This document shows, piece by piece, positions 26,995-35,560 of a stretch of 64,000 nt of DNA; position 1 is the first letter of the stretch; every line of letters starts with the position of its first letter. Where the stretch lies: the NCBI RefSeq assembly GCF_021390545.1, contig NZ_JAJUWR010000001.1, positions 247,756-311,755 of the forward strand, written 5' to 3'. Below the pieces are notes generated by a model. That model did no database searches and had not been told where the DNA came from. It saw nothing but the letters and a program-made list of their open reading frames with translations. The stretch is from Algoriphagus sp. AGSA1. GTDB lineage: Bacteria; Bacteroidota; Bacteroidia; Cytophagales; Cyclobacteriaceae. The position numbers and the translations under genes were made by a program.

Positions 26995-27687
26995 ATGCAT
27001 ACCCCCCCAATTATCGATGTAATCATCCCCGCCTACAATGAGGAGAAATCCATTCCCAAAGTAATCGGGGAAATTCCCTCCGTAGTCAGAAATGTGGTGG
27101 TAGCAAATAACAACTCTACAGACAGAACAGGAGAAGTAGCGGAAGCTGCCGGGGCAAAAGTGGTTTTCGAACCTCAAAAGGGCTATGGAAAAGCTTGTCT
27201 GACCGCGATGGGTTGGATAAAAAAACAGGATATCCAACCGGATATTGTGGTCTTTTTGGATGGAGACTATAGCGATTTTCCTGAGGAATTACTGGATTTG
27301 ATCCAACCGATATTAGCTGGTAAAGCAGAAATGGTAATAGGATCCCGGGCATTGGGTAAGCGGGAATCGGGCTCCATGACTTTTCCCCAGGTCTTTGGGA
27401 ATTGGTTGGCAACCACCATGATGAAGTATATGCAGGGAGCTGAATTTTCTGATTTAGGACCGTTTCGGGCCATTGTTTGGTCAAGGTTGTTGGACTTGAA
27501 TATGGTCGATCAGAACTTTGGTTGGACGATTGAAATGCAGATCAAAGCACATAAGGCGGGACTGCGCTATACGGAAGTACCGGTGAATTACAGAAAGAGA
27601 ATTGGGGTGTCCAAGGTAAGTGGCACGGTGAAAGGAGTTTTTGGGGCTGGATACAAGATTATTTATACGATATTCAAGTATTGGTGA
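26995..27687 (+). CDS. GT2 glycosyltransferase, polyprenyl-phosphate mannose/glucose synthase-like
   Basis: A 230-residue soluble GT-A enzyme like dolichyl-phosphate mannose synthase without membrane helices. Segments: VIIPAYNEEKSIPKVI (residues 7-22), ANNNSTDRTGEVAE, KGYGKACLTAMGW, the DxD site VFLDGDYSDFPEEL, and the later SDLGPFRAIVWSRL and VPVNYRKRIGVSKVSGTVKG. Together with the GT-C protein at 28651 it could form a two-step lipid-linked mannosylation route: this enzyme makes the sugar-phospholipid donor and the GT-C protein transfers it. That pairing is inferred. Confidence 0.88.
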   Translation: MHTPPIIDVIIPAYNEEKSIPKVIGEIPSVVRNVVVANNNSTDRTGEVAEAAGAKVVFEPQKGYGKACLTAMGWIKKQDIQPDIVVFLDGDYSDFPEELLDLIQPILAGKAEMVIGSRALGKRESGSMTFPQVFGNWLATTMMKYMQGAEFSDLGPFRAIVWSRLLDLNMVDQNFGWTIEMQIKAHKAGLRYTEVPVNYRKRIGVSKVSGTVKGVFGAGYKIIYTIFKYW

Positions 27688-27717
27688 GTTTTTAGACTTT
27701 AGTAGCAAGACATAAGT

Positions 27718-27741
27718 ATCAAGACATGAGACTTGATTTTT
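27718..27741 (+). terminator. weak hairpin after the GT2 pair
   Basis: ATCAAG (27718-27723) pairs with CTTGAT (27732-27737) around an 8-nt loop and is followed by four or five T. The stem is only 6 bp and AT-rich, so partial read-through into the next gene is likely. Confidence 0.35.
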
Positions 27742-27775
27742 AAACCTCCAACTTGATTTTAGTAATTTCAGTCCT

Positions 27776-28654
27776 ATGAAAAATTTATTCAATTTAGGTC
27801 TAATCCTGTTCATAATCTCCTCCTGCGATCCCACTGGCCGAAAAGCAATCGACGAAGAGCAGTTTGCGTCGCGTTGGTATCAGGGTAAGGCTGAGATCAA
27901 TGTATTTGACCTTAAGCAAATGCGATATGGTGAAGAACGGGATGGAAAGGCAGTAATGATCTTTGTGACAGAGGATTTTTCAAAGCGTAAGCAGGTCAAG
28001 CTAGATGATCCTTCCCGAGCCGGAAAAGACGCAATGAAAGTAATGAAGCTGAATATGACCCGTGAATTTATGACGGGAGTATATCCGTATAATACGATGC
28101 TTTCGGTGTTCACACCGGTCTATACTGACCTGAATTCTCCAAAAATCACCGCCTCTGTGACCGAATGGTGCGGGCAGTCTTTTGTGCAGATGAATTCAAG
28201 AAACAGTAAGTATCAAGTCAAACTGTTCTCGTATTTCGAGTCAGAAGGCGATCAGGAGTTGTCCATAAGCGCTATGGCTGAAGATGAGATTTTCAATTTG
28301 ATCAGACTGAACCCCGATCTGGTTCCCACGGGTCACTTGAAATTAATCCCCAGTTTGATTTATAACCGATTTACCCACCATCCTTTGGGGGCAGAAAGTG
28401 CCAACATCAGGAAACGTAAGACGGGATCCAATCAGGCTGAAATGGAAGTCGAATATGGGGAAATCGGCAGGAAATTACTGATCAGATATATGGACGCTTT
28501 TCCCTATGAAATCATTTCTTGGCAAGAAGTCCAAACCAAAGAAGATGGCACGGTAGAGATTACTTCTGCAGTCCGCACCAACGTAGAAATGATTGATTAT
28601 TGGAAGAGAAATGGGCTTCAGGATGAGTCCATCCGGAAAGACTTAGGACTTTGA
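27776..28654 (+). CDS. conserved lipoprotein (Bacteroidota family, some members named Maf)
   Basis: A 292-residue lipoprotein precursor (lipobox ISSC, Cys17) of a family I associate with the misannotation septum-formation inhibitor Maf; it lacks any Maf nucleotide-pyrophosphatase motif. Conserved-looking features are the segment around VTEWCGQSFVQMN and the C-terminal GLQDESIRKDLGL. The predicted mature protein is soluble beta-rich and probably periplasmic. Its stop overlaps the TTG start of the downstream GT-C gene by 4 bp, so the two are coupled. Function unknown. Confidence 0.75.
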   Translation: MKNLFNLGLILFIISSCDPTGRKAIDEEQFASRWYQGKAEINVFDLKQMRYGEERDGKAVMIFVTEDFSKRKQVKLDDPSRAGKDAMKVMKLNMTREFMTGVYPYNTMLSVFTPVYTDLNSPKITASVTEWCGQSFVQMNSRNSKYQVKLFSYFESEGDQELSISAMAEDEIFNLIRLNPDLVPTGHLKLIPSLIYNRFTHHPLGAESANIRKRKTGSNQAEMEVEYGEIGRKLLIRYMDAFPYEIISWQEVQTKEDGTVEITSAVRTNVEMIDYWKRNGLQDESIRKDLGL

Positions 28655-29994
28655 GCAGGGAGTTTCACAAGTTTCTGATAGCCGCGGTCTGTTTGCTTAT
28701 GGGAGCTGGGTTTTTTATCATGGCTTATTTTGTGCCGAGAGAGGAGTTTTGGTTGACCCTGGCTTTATTTTCAATGCTTTTTGCAGGAATGCTGGCTGTT
28801 TGTTTTTTGGATAAAGCACCAAAGTGGGGATGGATTTTTATCCTGGGGTTGTTTATTCGACTTTCACTTTCAGTAGCTGTTCCAAAATGGTCGGACGATT
28901 ACCCACGGTTTCTCTGGGATGGTGAATTGCTGAAAATGAACGAGAACCCTTATTCTGAAACTCCTGCCCAATGGCTTAAGGATCATCCCGAAATGGCAAA
29001 TCCCTATCTTGGGAATCTTTATCAATTGATGAATTCCCCATTTTATTTCTCAGTTTACCCTCCCGTGAATCAGGGGATTTTTTTCACCGCTGCCAGGTTA
29101 GGGGATTTTAGCTTGCAGCAGGGGATTTTAGTATTGCGTGTGATTTTAATCCTAGGGGAAATAGGAGTGTTCTTTCTGCTTCTAAAGCTTTTTGGTCATT
29201 TTCAAATACCTGGAAAAAGACTGATTCTCTACTGGCTGAATCCTTTGGTGATCATGGAGATTACAGGGAATCTTCATTTTGAAGGCCTTGTCCTACTCTT
29301 TTTGCTTGGCAGTTTGTATGCCTTTAGCAAGGATAAAAATTTACTTTCGGGAGGATTTTGGGGACTTTCCGTAGGGATAAAACTGCTACCACTAATGCTG
29401 ATGCCCACTTTCTTTGCATTTATAAAAACCAGGAGGCGCATCGCTTTCTGGACAGGTTCGACCATTGCTGTCATCTTAAGTTTTGGATGGCTTTTAATAG
29501 ATTATTCTTGGGTTCATTTTTTTCAAAGCCTGAAACTCTACCAAGGAAAATTCGAATTCAATGCATCGGTGTATTATCTGCTTAGGGAGGTTGGGTTTTG
29601 GGTGAAAGGGTATAATACCATCGGAGAAACCACGCCAATTTTAAGTGGAATAACTTTGGTGGGGATTCTTTATTTTTCCTGGAAAAGGAAGCCACAAAAC
29701 CTACTTCAGCTTATAGATCTCTGGGTGATAATCTACCTGTTTTATCTGATCTTACAGCCTGTTGTGCATCCTTGGTATCTTATTCCAGCTTATGGCTTAA
29801 GCTTATTTACGGATAAAAAAGCCTTCCTAATTTGGACTTTTGCGGTAATTTTTTCGTACCAAGCCTATAGTGATCCTGATTACCAGGAAAACCCTGTTTT
29901 CCTATTCATAGAATATATATTTCTCATCTCGGCGGTTTATTGGGATTATTCCAGCAAAGCCCCTAAATCAATTTTACCTACGCATGAATTATAG
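28651..29994 (+). CDS. GT-C-type polytopic glycosyltransferase (mannosyltransferase-like)
   Basis: A 447-residue membrane protein with about ten hydrophobic helices. The first large loop carries PKWSDDYPRFLWDGELL, whose acidic DD is typical of GT-C enzymes that use a polyprenyl-phosphate sugar; a later ENPYSETP loop and VHPWYLIPAYGL are also typical. The first in-frame ATG lies inside the first helix (28699), so the TTG at 28651, overlapping the previous stop as TTGA, is the likely start. It ends 11 bp inside the next gene. Proposed to accept the donor made by the GT2 at 26995. Confidence 0.78.
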   Translation: MSREFHKFLIAAVCLLMGAGFFIMAYFVPREEFWLTLALFSMLFAGMLAVCFLDKAPKWGWIFILGLFIRLSLSVAVPKWSDDYPRFLWDGELLKMNENPYSETPAQWLKDHPEMANPYLGNLYQLMNSPFYFSVYPPVNQGIFFTAARLGDFSLQQGILVLRVILILGEIGVFFLLLKLFGHFQIPGKRLILYWLNPLVIMEITGNLHFEGLVLLFLLGSLYAFSKDKNLLSGGFWGLSVGIKLLPLMLMPTFFAFIKTRRRIAFWTGSTIAVILSFGWLLIDYSWVHFFQSLKLYQGKFEFNASVYYLLREVGFWVKGYNTIGETTPILSGITLVGILYFSWKRKPQNLLQLIDLWVIIYLFYLILQPVVHPWYLIPAYGLSLFTDKKAFLIWTFAVIFSYQAYSDPDYQENPVFLFIEYIFLISAVYWDYSSKAPKSILPTHEL

Positions 29995-30712
29995 ATTATC
30001 TCTGATTTTCTCTTTATCGTTTTTGATTTTTTCCTGTACCCCAAGTCCCGAAAAGCAGGCTCAAAAACTCATCGAAAGATCCATTGATGCACACCAGCTT
30101 TCTAAAAACTGGGAGGATGTTGCGGCTGTTAAATTCAAAAAGATGAGTCGCCAGATGGATGAAAATGGAGCTGTAGCAAGTGAGTCTGAGCAGTGGGTGG
30201 AATTTCGCCTTAAACCTTATTTTGAAGGGAAACTAACTTGGGAAAAGGACAGTGTTATTCATGTAGCCAATTTCAATGGAAGCAGGATGAGTTATCAGAT
30301 GGGTGAGAATCCTATTCAGAATGAAGGCTTTTTAAAATCCAAAAGAGCGGAAATTGAGACTGCTTTTTTTGCTTTTGCCCAACCTTGGAATTTATCGGAT
30401 GAAAGTTTTAATCTTGCCTACGAAGGAGTAAAGTCTGTGGGAGAAGGAAAAATTGCAGAATCTGTTCAGGTAGCTCATGGGCCGAATCTTGATTTTTCAT
30501 GGATTTATTTTGACCCAAATTCCGGTAGAGTTGTCGCAAACCAAATCCAGGCCAAGGATCATAAAAGTCTGATCGAAACTGTTTCCTACGATGAGTCGAG
30601 CGGGATAGTGTTGGCAAAAGAACAGAAGAATTACAGAATTGATGATATTGGCAAAAAACTGTTTTTACAGGCAGATTATGTATATTCTGATTATCAAGTC
30701 ACTTTTGAATAA
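29984..30712 (+). CDS. lipoprotein, DUF6503-like (paralogue 1)
   Basis: A 242-residue lipoprotein (lipobox IFSC, Cys18) beginning its mature part with EKQAQKLIERSIDAHQL. It shares length, lipobox position and the repeated plan A(Q/E)K(L/I)(I/V)xxSIxAH, FAFxxPW/YxLxDxS, and IYFDPxSGxV with the next gene, so the two are tandem paralogues. The family is beta-rich; homologues carry unhelpful names such as deoxyribose-phosphate aldolase without any aldolase motif. It overlaps the GT-C gene by 11 bp. Role unknown; a periplasmic lipid or ligand-binding function is only a guess from the fold type. Confidence 0.72.
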   Translation: MNYRLSLIFSLSFLIFSCTPSPEKQAQKLIERSIDAHQLSKNWEDVAAVKFKKMSRQMDENGAVASESEQWVEFRLKPYFEGKLTWEKDSVIHVANFNGSRMSYQMGENPIQNEGFLKSKRAEIETAFFAFAQPWNLSDESFNLAYEGVKSVGEGKIAESVQVAHGPNLDFSWIYFDPNSGRVVANQIQAKDHKSLIETVSYDESSGIVLAKEQKNYRIDDIGKKLFLQADYVYSDYQVTFE

Positions 30713-30743
30713 TTAACCTTTGACTATACGGGTGTTTATACCA

Positions 30744-31493
30744 ATGAGATTAAAAATAATTTTCCTTGCGCTGGTAATACTGTGGGCAGCCGCAGCATGC
30801 AATTCACGTTCTGAAGCCGAGAAGATCGTTGATAGCGCGATAGAAGCGCATGGTGGTGCAGCTTATTCAAGTTCAAAAATAGAGTTTGATTTTAGGGATA
30901 TTCATTATACCATTCTCAAGACGCCAGATCGCTTTGAATACATCCGGGAGTTTTCAGACTCGACTGGCAATGTCAAAGATCGCTTGAATAATGAAGGCTT
31001 TGTACGTACGGTAAATGGGACAATAATCGACACCCTCTCTGATGAGTGGATTGGGAAATATTCACGCTCAGTGAATTCAGTGGCCTATTTTGCTTTTTTA
31101 CCCTATGGACTGAATGACCCTTCGGTTTTTAAAAAATCTCTGGGTGATACGGAAATCAAGGGGAAGAAGTACCATTTGATCAAGGTGACATTTTCAGAAG
31201 AAGGCGGGGGAGAGGACTTCGATGATGAGTTTTTATATTGGATAGATAAGGATGGTTTTACCGTAGATTATATGGCCTATAGCTATCATACGGATGGGGG
31301 AGGTGTGAGAATGCGGGAAGTAAGTAATGTGCAGGAAGAAGGAGGAGTAAGGTTCCAAAACTATCTGAATTATAAGCCAACCGATGAATCGGTCCCTCTG
31401 GAAAACATGCAGGAGCTTTACCAAGCTGGAGAATTGGAGTTGCTTTCAGAGATTAACCTGGAAAATATCAAAGTGGAACCATTGGAAAAATAA
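30744..31493 (+). CDS. lipoprotein, DUF6503-like (paralogue 2)
   Basis: The protein is 249 residues from the ATG at 30744; a TTG at 30720 would add eight residues before a normal lipoprotein signal (LKIIFLALVILWAAAAC). The mature start SEAEKIVDSAIEAHGG aligns with the N-terminus of the preceding paralogue, and YFAFLPYGLNDPSVFK and LYWIDKDGFTVDYM match its equivalents. A tandem duplication followed by divergence is the simplest explanation. It is 6 bp ahead of the hydrolase-OsmC gene on the same strand. Confidence 0.75.
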   Translation: MRLKIIFLALVILWAAAACNSRSEAEKIVDSAIEAHGGAAYSSSKIEFDFRDIHYTILKTPDRFEYIREFSDSTGNVKDRLNNEGFVRTVNGTIIDTLSDEWIGKYSRSVNSVAYFAFLPYGLNDPSVFKKSLGDTEIKGKKYHLIKVTFSEEGGGEDFDDEFLYWIDKDGFTVDYMAYSYHTDGGGVRMREVSNVQEEGGVRFQNYLNYKPTDESVPLENMQELYQAGELELLSEINLENIKVEPLEK

Positions 31494-31499
31494 AACGAA

Positions 31500-32720
31500 A
31501 TGAATCCAAAACGACTGACATTCGAGAACAGAAACGGTTATCAATTAGCGGCACACTTGTATACTCCCGCCGATCAAAAACCGAAATTTTTCACGCTGTT
31601 TGCCCATTGCTTCACCTGTTCTAAAAATTTCTCAGCTGTCACCCGCATATGTACTGCTTTGTCCCAAAACGGAATTGCGGCTTTAAGTTTTGATTTCACG
31701 GGGCTTGGTATGAGTGAAGGGGAATTTGCGGAGTCGTCCTTCACCAGTAACGTTAGCGATTTGCTGGATGCAGCGGCTTTTTTGGCAAGGGAGTATGAAT
31801 CTCCCAAAATGCTGATCGGCCATTCACTTGGTGGTGCCGCGGTATTGTATGCATCAGCCGAAATGAAGGAGATAGAAGCAGTGGTGACTATTGCCGCTCC
31901 GGCATTTCCAGGGCATGTGCGTCATTTGTTTAAGGATAGTATAGATGAAATAGAAAAATCAGGAAGTGCAGAGGTTAGCATAGGTGGCCGCCCCTTCCGG
32001 ATCAGTAAAAGTTTCGTAGATGATTTGGATCAAAAGCCTCTGTCAACTTTTCTGAAGAAGCTGAGAAAATCGCTTCTTATTATGCATTCACCTCAGGATG
32101 AAATCGTGGAAGTCAGCAATGCCGCTGAGATTTACAACGCAGCCCATCATCCGAAAAGTTTTATATCATTGGATGGGGCGACGCATCTGATTTCAAACCC
32201 TCAGGACAGCGAATACATTGCAGAGGTGATCGGGAGCTGGAGTAAGCGCTATGTATTATTGGTGGATGTGGAAAAACAGGTAAATGATACCCGTGGAAAC
32301 CAGGTTTTCGTACGACTATCGGGAGAGAAATATACTACTGAAGTAATGACCCCAAATCATCATCTGATCGCAGATGAACCCTTAGATGTGGGAGGAGCTG
32401 ATCTGGGACCTAATCCTTACGATTTGCTGATGGCTTCTCTGGGAAGCTGTACGGCGATGACCTTGAAAATGTATGCAGAGCGTAAAAAGTGGCCTTTGGA
32501 GCAGGTTTCTGTTTTTCTCAACCATGAAAAAGTCCATCTTTCCGATAGCGCTCATCCAGAGGATAAATCCGCAAAAGTGAGCCAGTTTACCCGAATCATA
32601 GAAATCGAGGGTGATTTGGATGCTGAGCAAAGACAGAGACTATTGGAAATATCCAATAAGTGTCCTGTACACCGTACACTTCAGGAGGAGATTATTATTC
32701 AAACCATGTTGGCAAAATGA
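31500..32720 (+). CDS. alpha/beta hydrolase - OsmC fusion protein
   Basis: A 406-residue bifunctional protein. Residues 1-250 are an alpha/beta hydrolase with the nucleophile elbow GHSLGGAAVLY (Ser near residue 109), the oxyanion segment LFAHCFTCSKNF, and later acid and His positions (SPQDEIVE; DGATHLI). Residues 265-406 are an OsmC/Ohr-type domain with DPYDLLMASLGSCTAMTLKMYAER-like motif at about 300-325 and CPVHRTL near the end, giving the two peroxidatic-type cysteines. This fusion is a known bacterial architecture, proposed to couple ester or peroxide detoxification. It overlaps the next gene by 4 bp (ATGA). Confidence 0.93.
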   Translation: MNPKRLTFENRNGYQLAAHLYTPADQKPKFFTLFAHCFTCSKNFSAVTRICTALSQNGIAALSFDFTGLGMSEGEFAESSFTSNVSDLLDAAAFLAREYESPKMLIGHSLGGAAVLYASAEMKEIEAVVTIAAPAFPGHVRHLFKDSIDEIEKSGSAEVSIGGRPFRISKSFVDDLDQKPLSTFLKKLRKSLLIMHSPQDEIVEVSNAAEIYNAAHHPKSFISLDGATHLISNPQDSEYIAEVIGSWSKRYVLLVDVEKQVNDTRGNQVFVRLSGEKYTTEVMTPNHHLIADEPLDVGGADLGPNPYDLLMASLGSCTAMTLKMYAERKKWPLEQVSVFLNHEKVHLSDSAHPEDKSAKVSQFTRIIEIEGDLDAEQRQRLLEISNKCPVHRTLQEEIIIQTMLAK

Positions 32721-33757
32721 AAAAGGTCTGGACTAGGGATTATTTGCTGAGCTCGGTTCTCATAGTATTGGGATTAGGAGTTTGGGCAATTTTCCCTTTT
32801 CAAGCAGATCTAATTACGGCGGATGAAAAATGGAAAGGGGTATGCTGGGTGGGAAGCCGCAGCCCCCTTTTAGGATCCGAACTGGAAGCTCTGAAAGCCA
32901 CAGGTGCAGATGCGCTTTCTCAAACTCCTTTTGGCTGGCAAAAAGAGAAAAACAGTCCCGAAATCCGCTGGGATACACAAAACGAGAAGCAATGGTGGGG
33001 GGAATCTTCGCTGGGTATAAAAGCGACTTTAGATTCTTCTGCCCGTCATGGAATCATGAACATGCTCAAGCCCCACCTCTGGGTTCGAGGGAGTTGGCCG
33101 GGAGAGATAGCCATGGATAGCGAGGAAGACTGGGAACTTTGGTTTGCCAATTACGAGGCATTTATTCTCGATTATGCAAAAATGGCTGAGGAGTACCAAA
33201 TCCCTATGTTATGTGTGGGGACAGAGTTGGAGATGACCTCTTCAAGAGAAGCAGACTGGAGAAGGGTTATTTTGGAGATCAGGAAAATCTATTCGGGAAA
33301 ATTGGTCTATGCCGCCAACTTTACTGAGTTTGAGCAAATCAGATTTTGGGACGCACTGGATTACATAGGGATCCAAGCTTATTTTCCCTTATCCACCAAT
33401 AGTGATCCAACCCTTTCGCAGCTAAAATCTGGCTGGAAAAAGCATCTGAAGAGAATTGAATACGTGGTATCGGCCTACCAAAGACCGGTGATGTTCACCG
33501 AGATTGGCTATTGCAATACCGTAGATGCGGCCAAGGAGCCTTGGATTTGGCCGAATGAGCGTAAGGAAACCGAGCTTTCTGAGGAAATGCAGGCGCTATG
33601 CTATGAGGCGTTTTTCCAGACCGCCTGGAAAAAAAACTGGATGGCAGGTGTGTTTTTCTGGAAATGGTACCCGGAAGGAAAGCACCGCGAACCTGACTTC
33701 ACTCCGCAGGGGAAAATGGCGGAGCAGGTAATGGCAAACTATTTTTTAGCTGACTGA
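32717..33757 (+). CDS. GH113-like membrane-anchored glycoside hydrolase
   Basis: The protein is 346 residues from the ATG at 32717, which overlaps the preceding stop; an upstream in-frame start would be inside that gene. One N-terminal membrane helix (LSSVLIVLGLGVWAIFP) is followed by a TIM-barrel glycosidase domain. The likely acid/base Glu lies in MLCVGTELEM and the nucleophile Glu in VMFTEIGYC; WVRGSWPGE and FFWKWYPE are family-like. GH113 includes beta-mannanases, which would fit the mannosyltransferase-like genes upstream, but specificity is inferred. It is the last gene of the long plus-strand run. Confidence 0.8.
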   Translation: MKKVWTRDYLLSSVLIVLGLGVWAIFPFQADLITADEKWKGVCWVGSRSPLLGSELEALKATGADALSQTPFGWQKEKNSPEIRWDTQNEKQWWGESSLGIKATLDSSARHGIMNMLKPHLWVRGSWPGEIAMDSEEDWELWFANYEAFILDYAKMAEEYQIPMLCVGTELEMTSSREADWRRVILEIRKIYSGKLVYAANFTEFEQIRFWDALDYIGIQAYFPLSTNSDPTLSQLKSGWKKHLKRIEYVVSAYQRPVMFTEIGYCNTVDAAKEPWIWPNERKETELSEEMQALCYEAFFQTAWKKNWMAGVFFWKWYPEGKHREPDFTPQGKMAEQVMANYFLAD

Positions 33758-33809
33758 GCCTTAATGAATTATTTGATCTATGTCATTTTTTTATGTTTTT
33801 CTTATGCGG

Positions 33810-33817
33810 TATTTTTG
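33810..33817 (+). promoter_or_regulatory. candidate -7 box of the small RNA
   Basis: TATTTTTG matches TAnnTTTG and is followed by C, as in the TAnnTTTGY form. Upstream DNA is T-rich, without a clear TTTG at -33. It would start a transcript near 33823. Confidence 0.45.
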
Positions 33818-33822
33818 CACCG

Positions 33823-33977
33823 AAGAATCCAAACAGTCCTTCCTATTAAAAGTTTGCTGGAAAAGTGCAAATCACTCCTCGTTCCGGTTAGATTTAAATT
33901 GTAATCCTTGCAGTTACACTGAAATCCAAAACATTAGCCGGAGCTAGCCGAAAGTTATAGAGCTTTCGGTTTTTTTA
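33823..33977 (+). ncRNA. candidate structured small RNA or long leader
   Basis: The 285-bp gap holds no ORF but has a promoter-like box, a well-formed internal stem-loop and a strong terminator. The stem pairs CTGGAA (33857-33862) with TTCCGG (33882-33887) and, inside it, AGTG (33864-33867) with CACT (33873-33876) around CAAAT. The transcript of about 155 nt would end at the CCGAAAG/CTTTCGG hairpin. It could be an independent sRNA or an attenuated leader of the GH109 gene 65 bp further on. I cannot match it to a known family by eye. Confidence 0.4.
33948..33977 (+). terminator. intrinsic terminator upstream of the GH109-like gene
   Basis: CCGAAAG (33948-33954), 8-nt loop, CTTTCGG (33963-33969), then eight T. 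It can stop read-through from the GH113 operon or end the candidate small RNA. Confidence 0.85.
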
Positions 33978-34042
33978 TTTATAAGACAATGGGACTTCTT
34001 GTAATTTTTTATTAATTAGCTGGGACAATAGAACAATATACC

Positions 34043-35455
34043 ATGCAAAATAACCAGAGAAGAAAGTTTCTTAAATCTACAGGTTTGGTAGGTTTAGGCC
34101 TTTTTGGTGCGGGTAACGCGCTCGCCAATGAATACGATATCCTTCCTTTACAGGCTAAAAGAGGAGTGAACCGCATCCAATCCTTTAATATGAGCGGTTT
34201 TGCTGCTCCCAAAATTGATACTGTCCGCATTGGCGTAGTTGGATTAGGCATGAGAGGACCAGGCGCGGTTGACCGGTTAAGCAAGATAGAAAATGTAGAG
34301 ATAAAAGCTCTATGTGACTTGATCCCCGAGCGTGTGGAAAAAGCAAAGGCTCAATTGAAAGATACTACCCATAAGCCTGATGGCTACTCAGGAAACGCCT
34401 ACGCATACAAAGAAATGATGGATAGGGATGATCTGGATTTGATTTATATCGCCACTCCGTGGGAATGGCATACCCCTATGTCTGTTTACGGTATGGAAGC
34501 CGGCAAGCACGTTGCTTGTGAGGTGCCTATCGCCCGCACGCTTGACGAATGCTGGCAGTTGGTAGAGACTTCCGAGCGAACCAAAAAACATTGCATGCAA
34601 TTGGAAAATTGCTGCTATGATTTCTTTGAATTGATGACCTTGAAAATGGCCCGGGAGGGATACTTTGGCGAGGTTTTGCACGTGGAAGGGGCTTATATCC
34701 ATGATTTGCTTTCTTTGAACTTCAATAAGGAAAATGGCTACCAGGATATGTGGAGGCTTAAAGAAAACTATAGGGACGGCAATCTATACTCTACTCACGG
34801 CCTAGGGCCAATTTGCCAGATTCTCAATATTAATAGGGGAGATCAGATGGATTTTCTTACTTCCACCTCATCCAATGATTTCTCCATGCATGCTGAGGCC
34901 AGGAAGCTGGCGGAGCAGGATAATTTCTTTGCGTCTTATGCGGAGAAAAAATTCCGTGGTAATATGAACACTACCCTTGTAAAGACCAAGAAGGGTAAAA
35001 GTATCATGATCCAGCATGATGTTTCCTCTCCCCGCCCATATTCCAGACTGCATGTAATCAGTGGAACTGAGGGGTATGCGCAGAAATATCCCCAGCCAAA
35101 GGTGGCAAAAGGTCACGGTTGGCTGAAGGATGAGGAATTCAAGGATTTGGAGACGAAGTACACACCAGAGATTATTCAAAAAGTGGGACAGCTGGCCAAG
35201 AAAGTCGGAGGACATGGAGGCATGGACTTTATGATGGACTGGAGGTTGATCGATTGCCTGAGAAACGGCCTTCCTCTGGACCAGGATGTCTATGATGGCG
35301 TACTTTGGAGCTGTATATCACCCCTGTCTGAATGGTCTGTGGCCAATCGTTCCAATTCCATAGATGTACCGGATTTCACAGGAGGAAACTGGAAAACAAA
35401 TACCCCGGTGGACATTACACTTGCTGGTGGGGGTACGACCGGAGTGAGGGTCTGA
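34043..35455 (+). CDS. Gfo/Idh/MocA oxidoreductase, GH109-like
   Basis: A 470-residue exported protein. The N-terminus has a Tat-type signal (RRKFLKSTGLVGLGLFGAG). The Rossmann domain has RIGVVGLGMRGPGAVDRL near residue 60; the GH109 family features are IYIATPWEWHTPMSVYGMEAG-type segment near 135-155, CEVPIARTLDECWQLVE, and STHGLGPICQILNI. Members retain NAD and act as alpha-N-acetylgalactosaminidases or related glycosidases by a redox mechanism; the exact sugar here is unknown. It is a single gene followed by a shared bidirectional terminator. Confidence 0.88.
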   Translation: MQNNQRRKFLKSTGLVGLGLFGAGNALANEYDILPLQAKRGVNRIQSFNMSGFAAPKIDTVRIGVVGLGMRGPGAVDRLSKIENVEIKALCDLIPERVEKAKAQLKDTTHKPDGYSGNAYAYKEMMDRDDLDLIYIATPWEWHTPMSVYGMEAGKHVACEVPIARTLDECWQLVETSERTKKHCMQLENCCYDFFELMTLKMAREGYFGEVLHVEGAYIHDLLSLNFNKENGYQDMWRLKENYRDGNLYSTHGLGPICQILNINRGDQMDFLTSTSSNDFSMHAEARKLAEQDNFFASYAEKKFRGNMNTTLVKTKKGKSIMIQHDVSSPRPYSRLHVISGTEGYAQKYPQPKVAKGHGWLKDEEFKDLETKYTPEIIQKVGQLAKKVGGHGGMDFMMDWRLIDCLRNGLPLDQDVYDGVLWSCISPLSEWSVANRSNSIDVPDFTGGNWKTNTPVDITLAGGGTTGVRV

Positions 35456-35501
35456 CTACTTTAAGTACGAAGTGGGAAGTTGGTCTACTTTGATAGATAA
35501 T

Positions 35502-35541
35502 AAAAAAGCCTGCTGATCTATGATGATTAGCGGGCTTTTTT
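35502..35541. terminator. bidirectional terminator
   Basis: AAAAAAGCCTGCTGAT (from 35502) pairs with ATTAGCGGGCTTTTTT (from 35526) with G-U pairs. The A-run and T-run at either side give a U-tract on both strands, suiting the convergent GH109-like and DUF1080 genes. Confidence 0.85.
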
Positions 35542-35560
35542 GCTTTTATCCAATGGGCAA

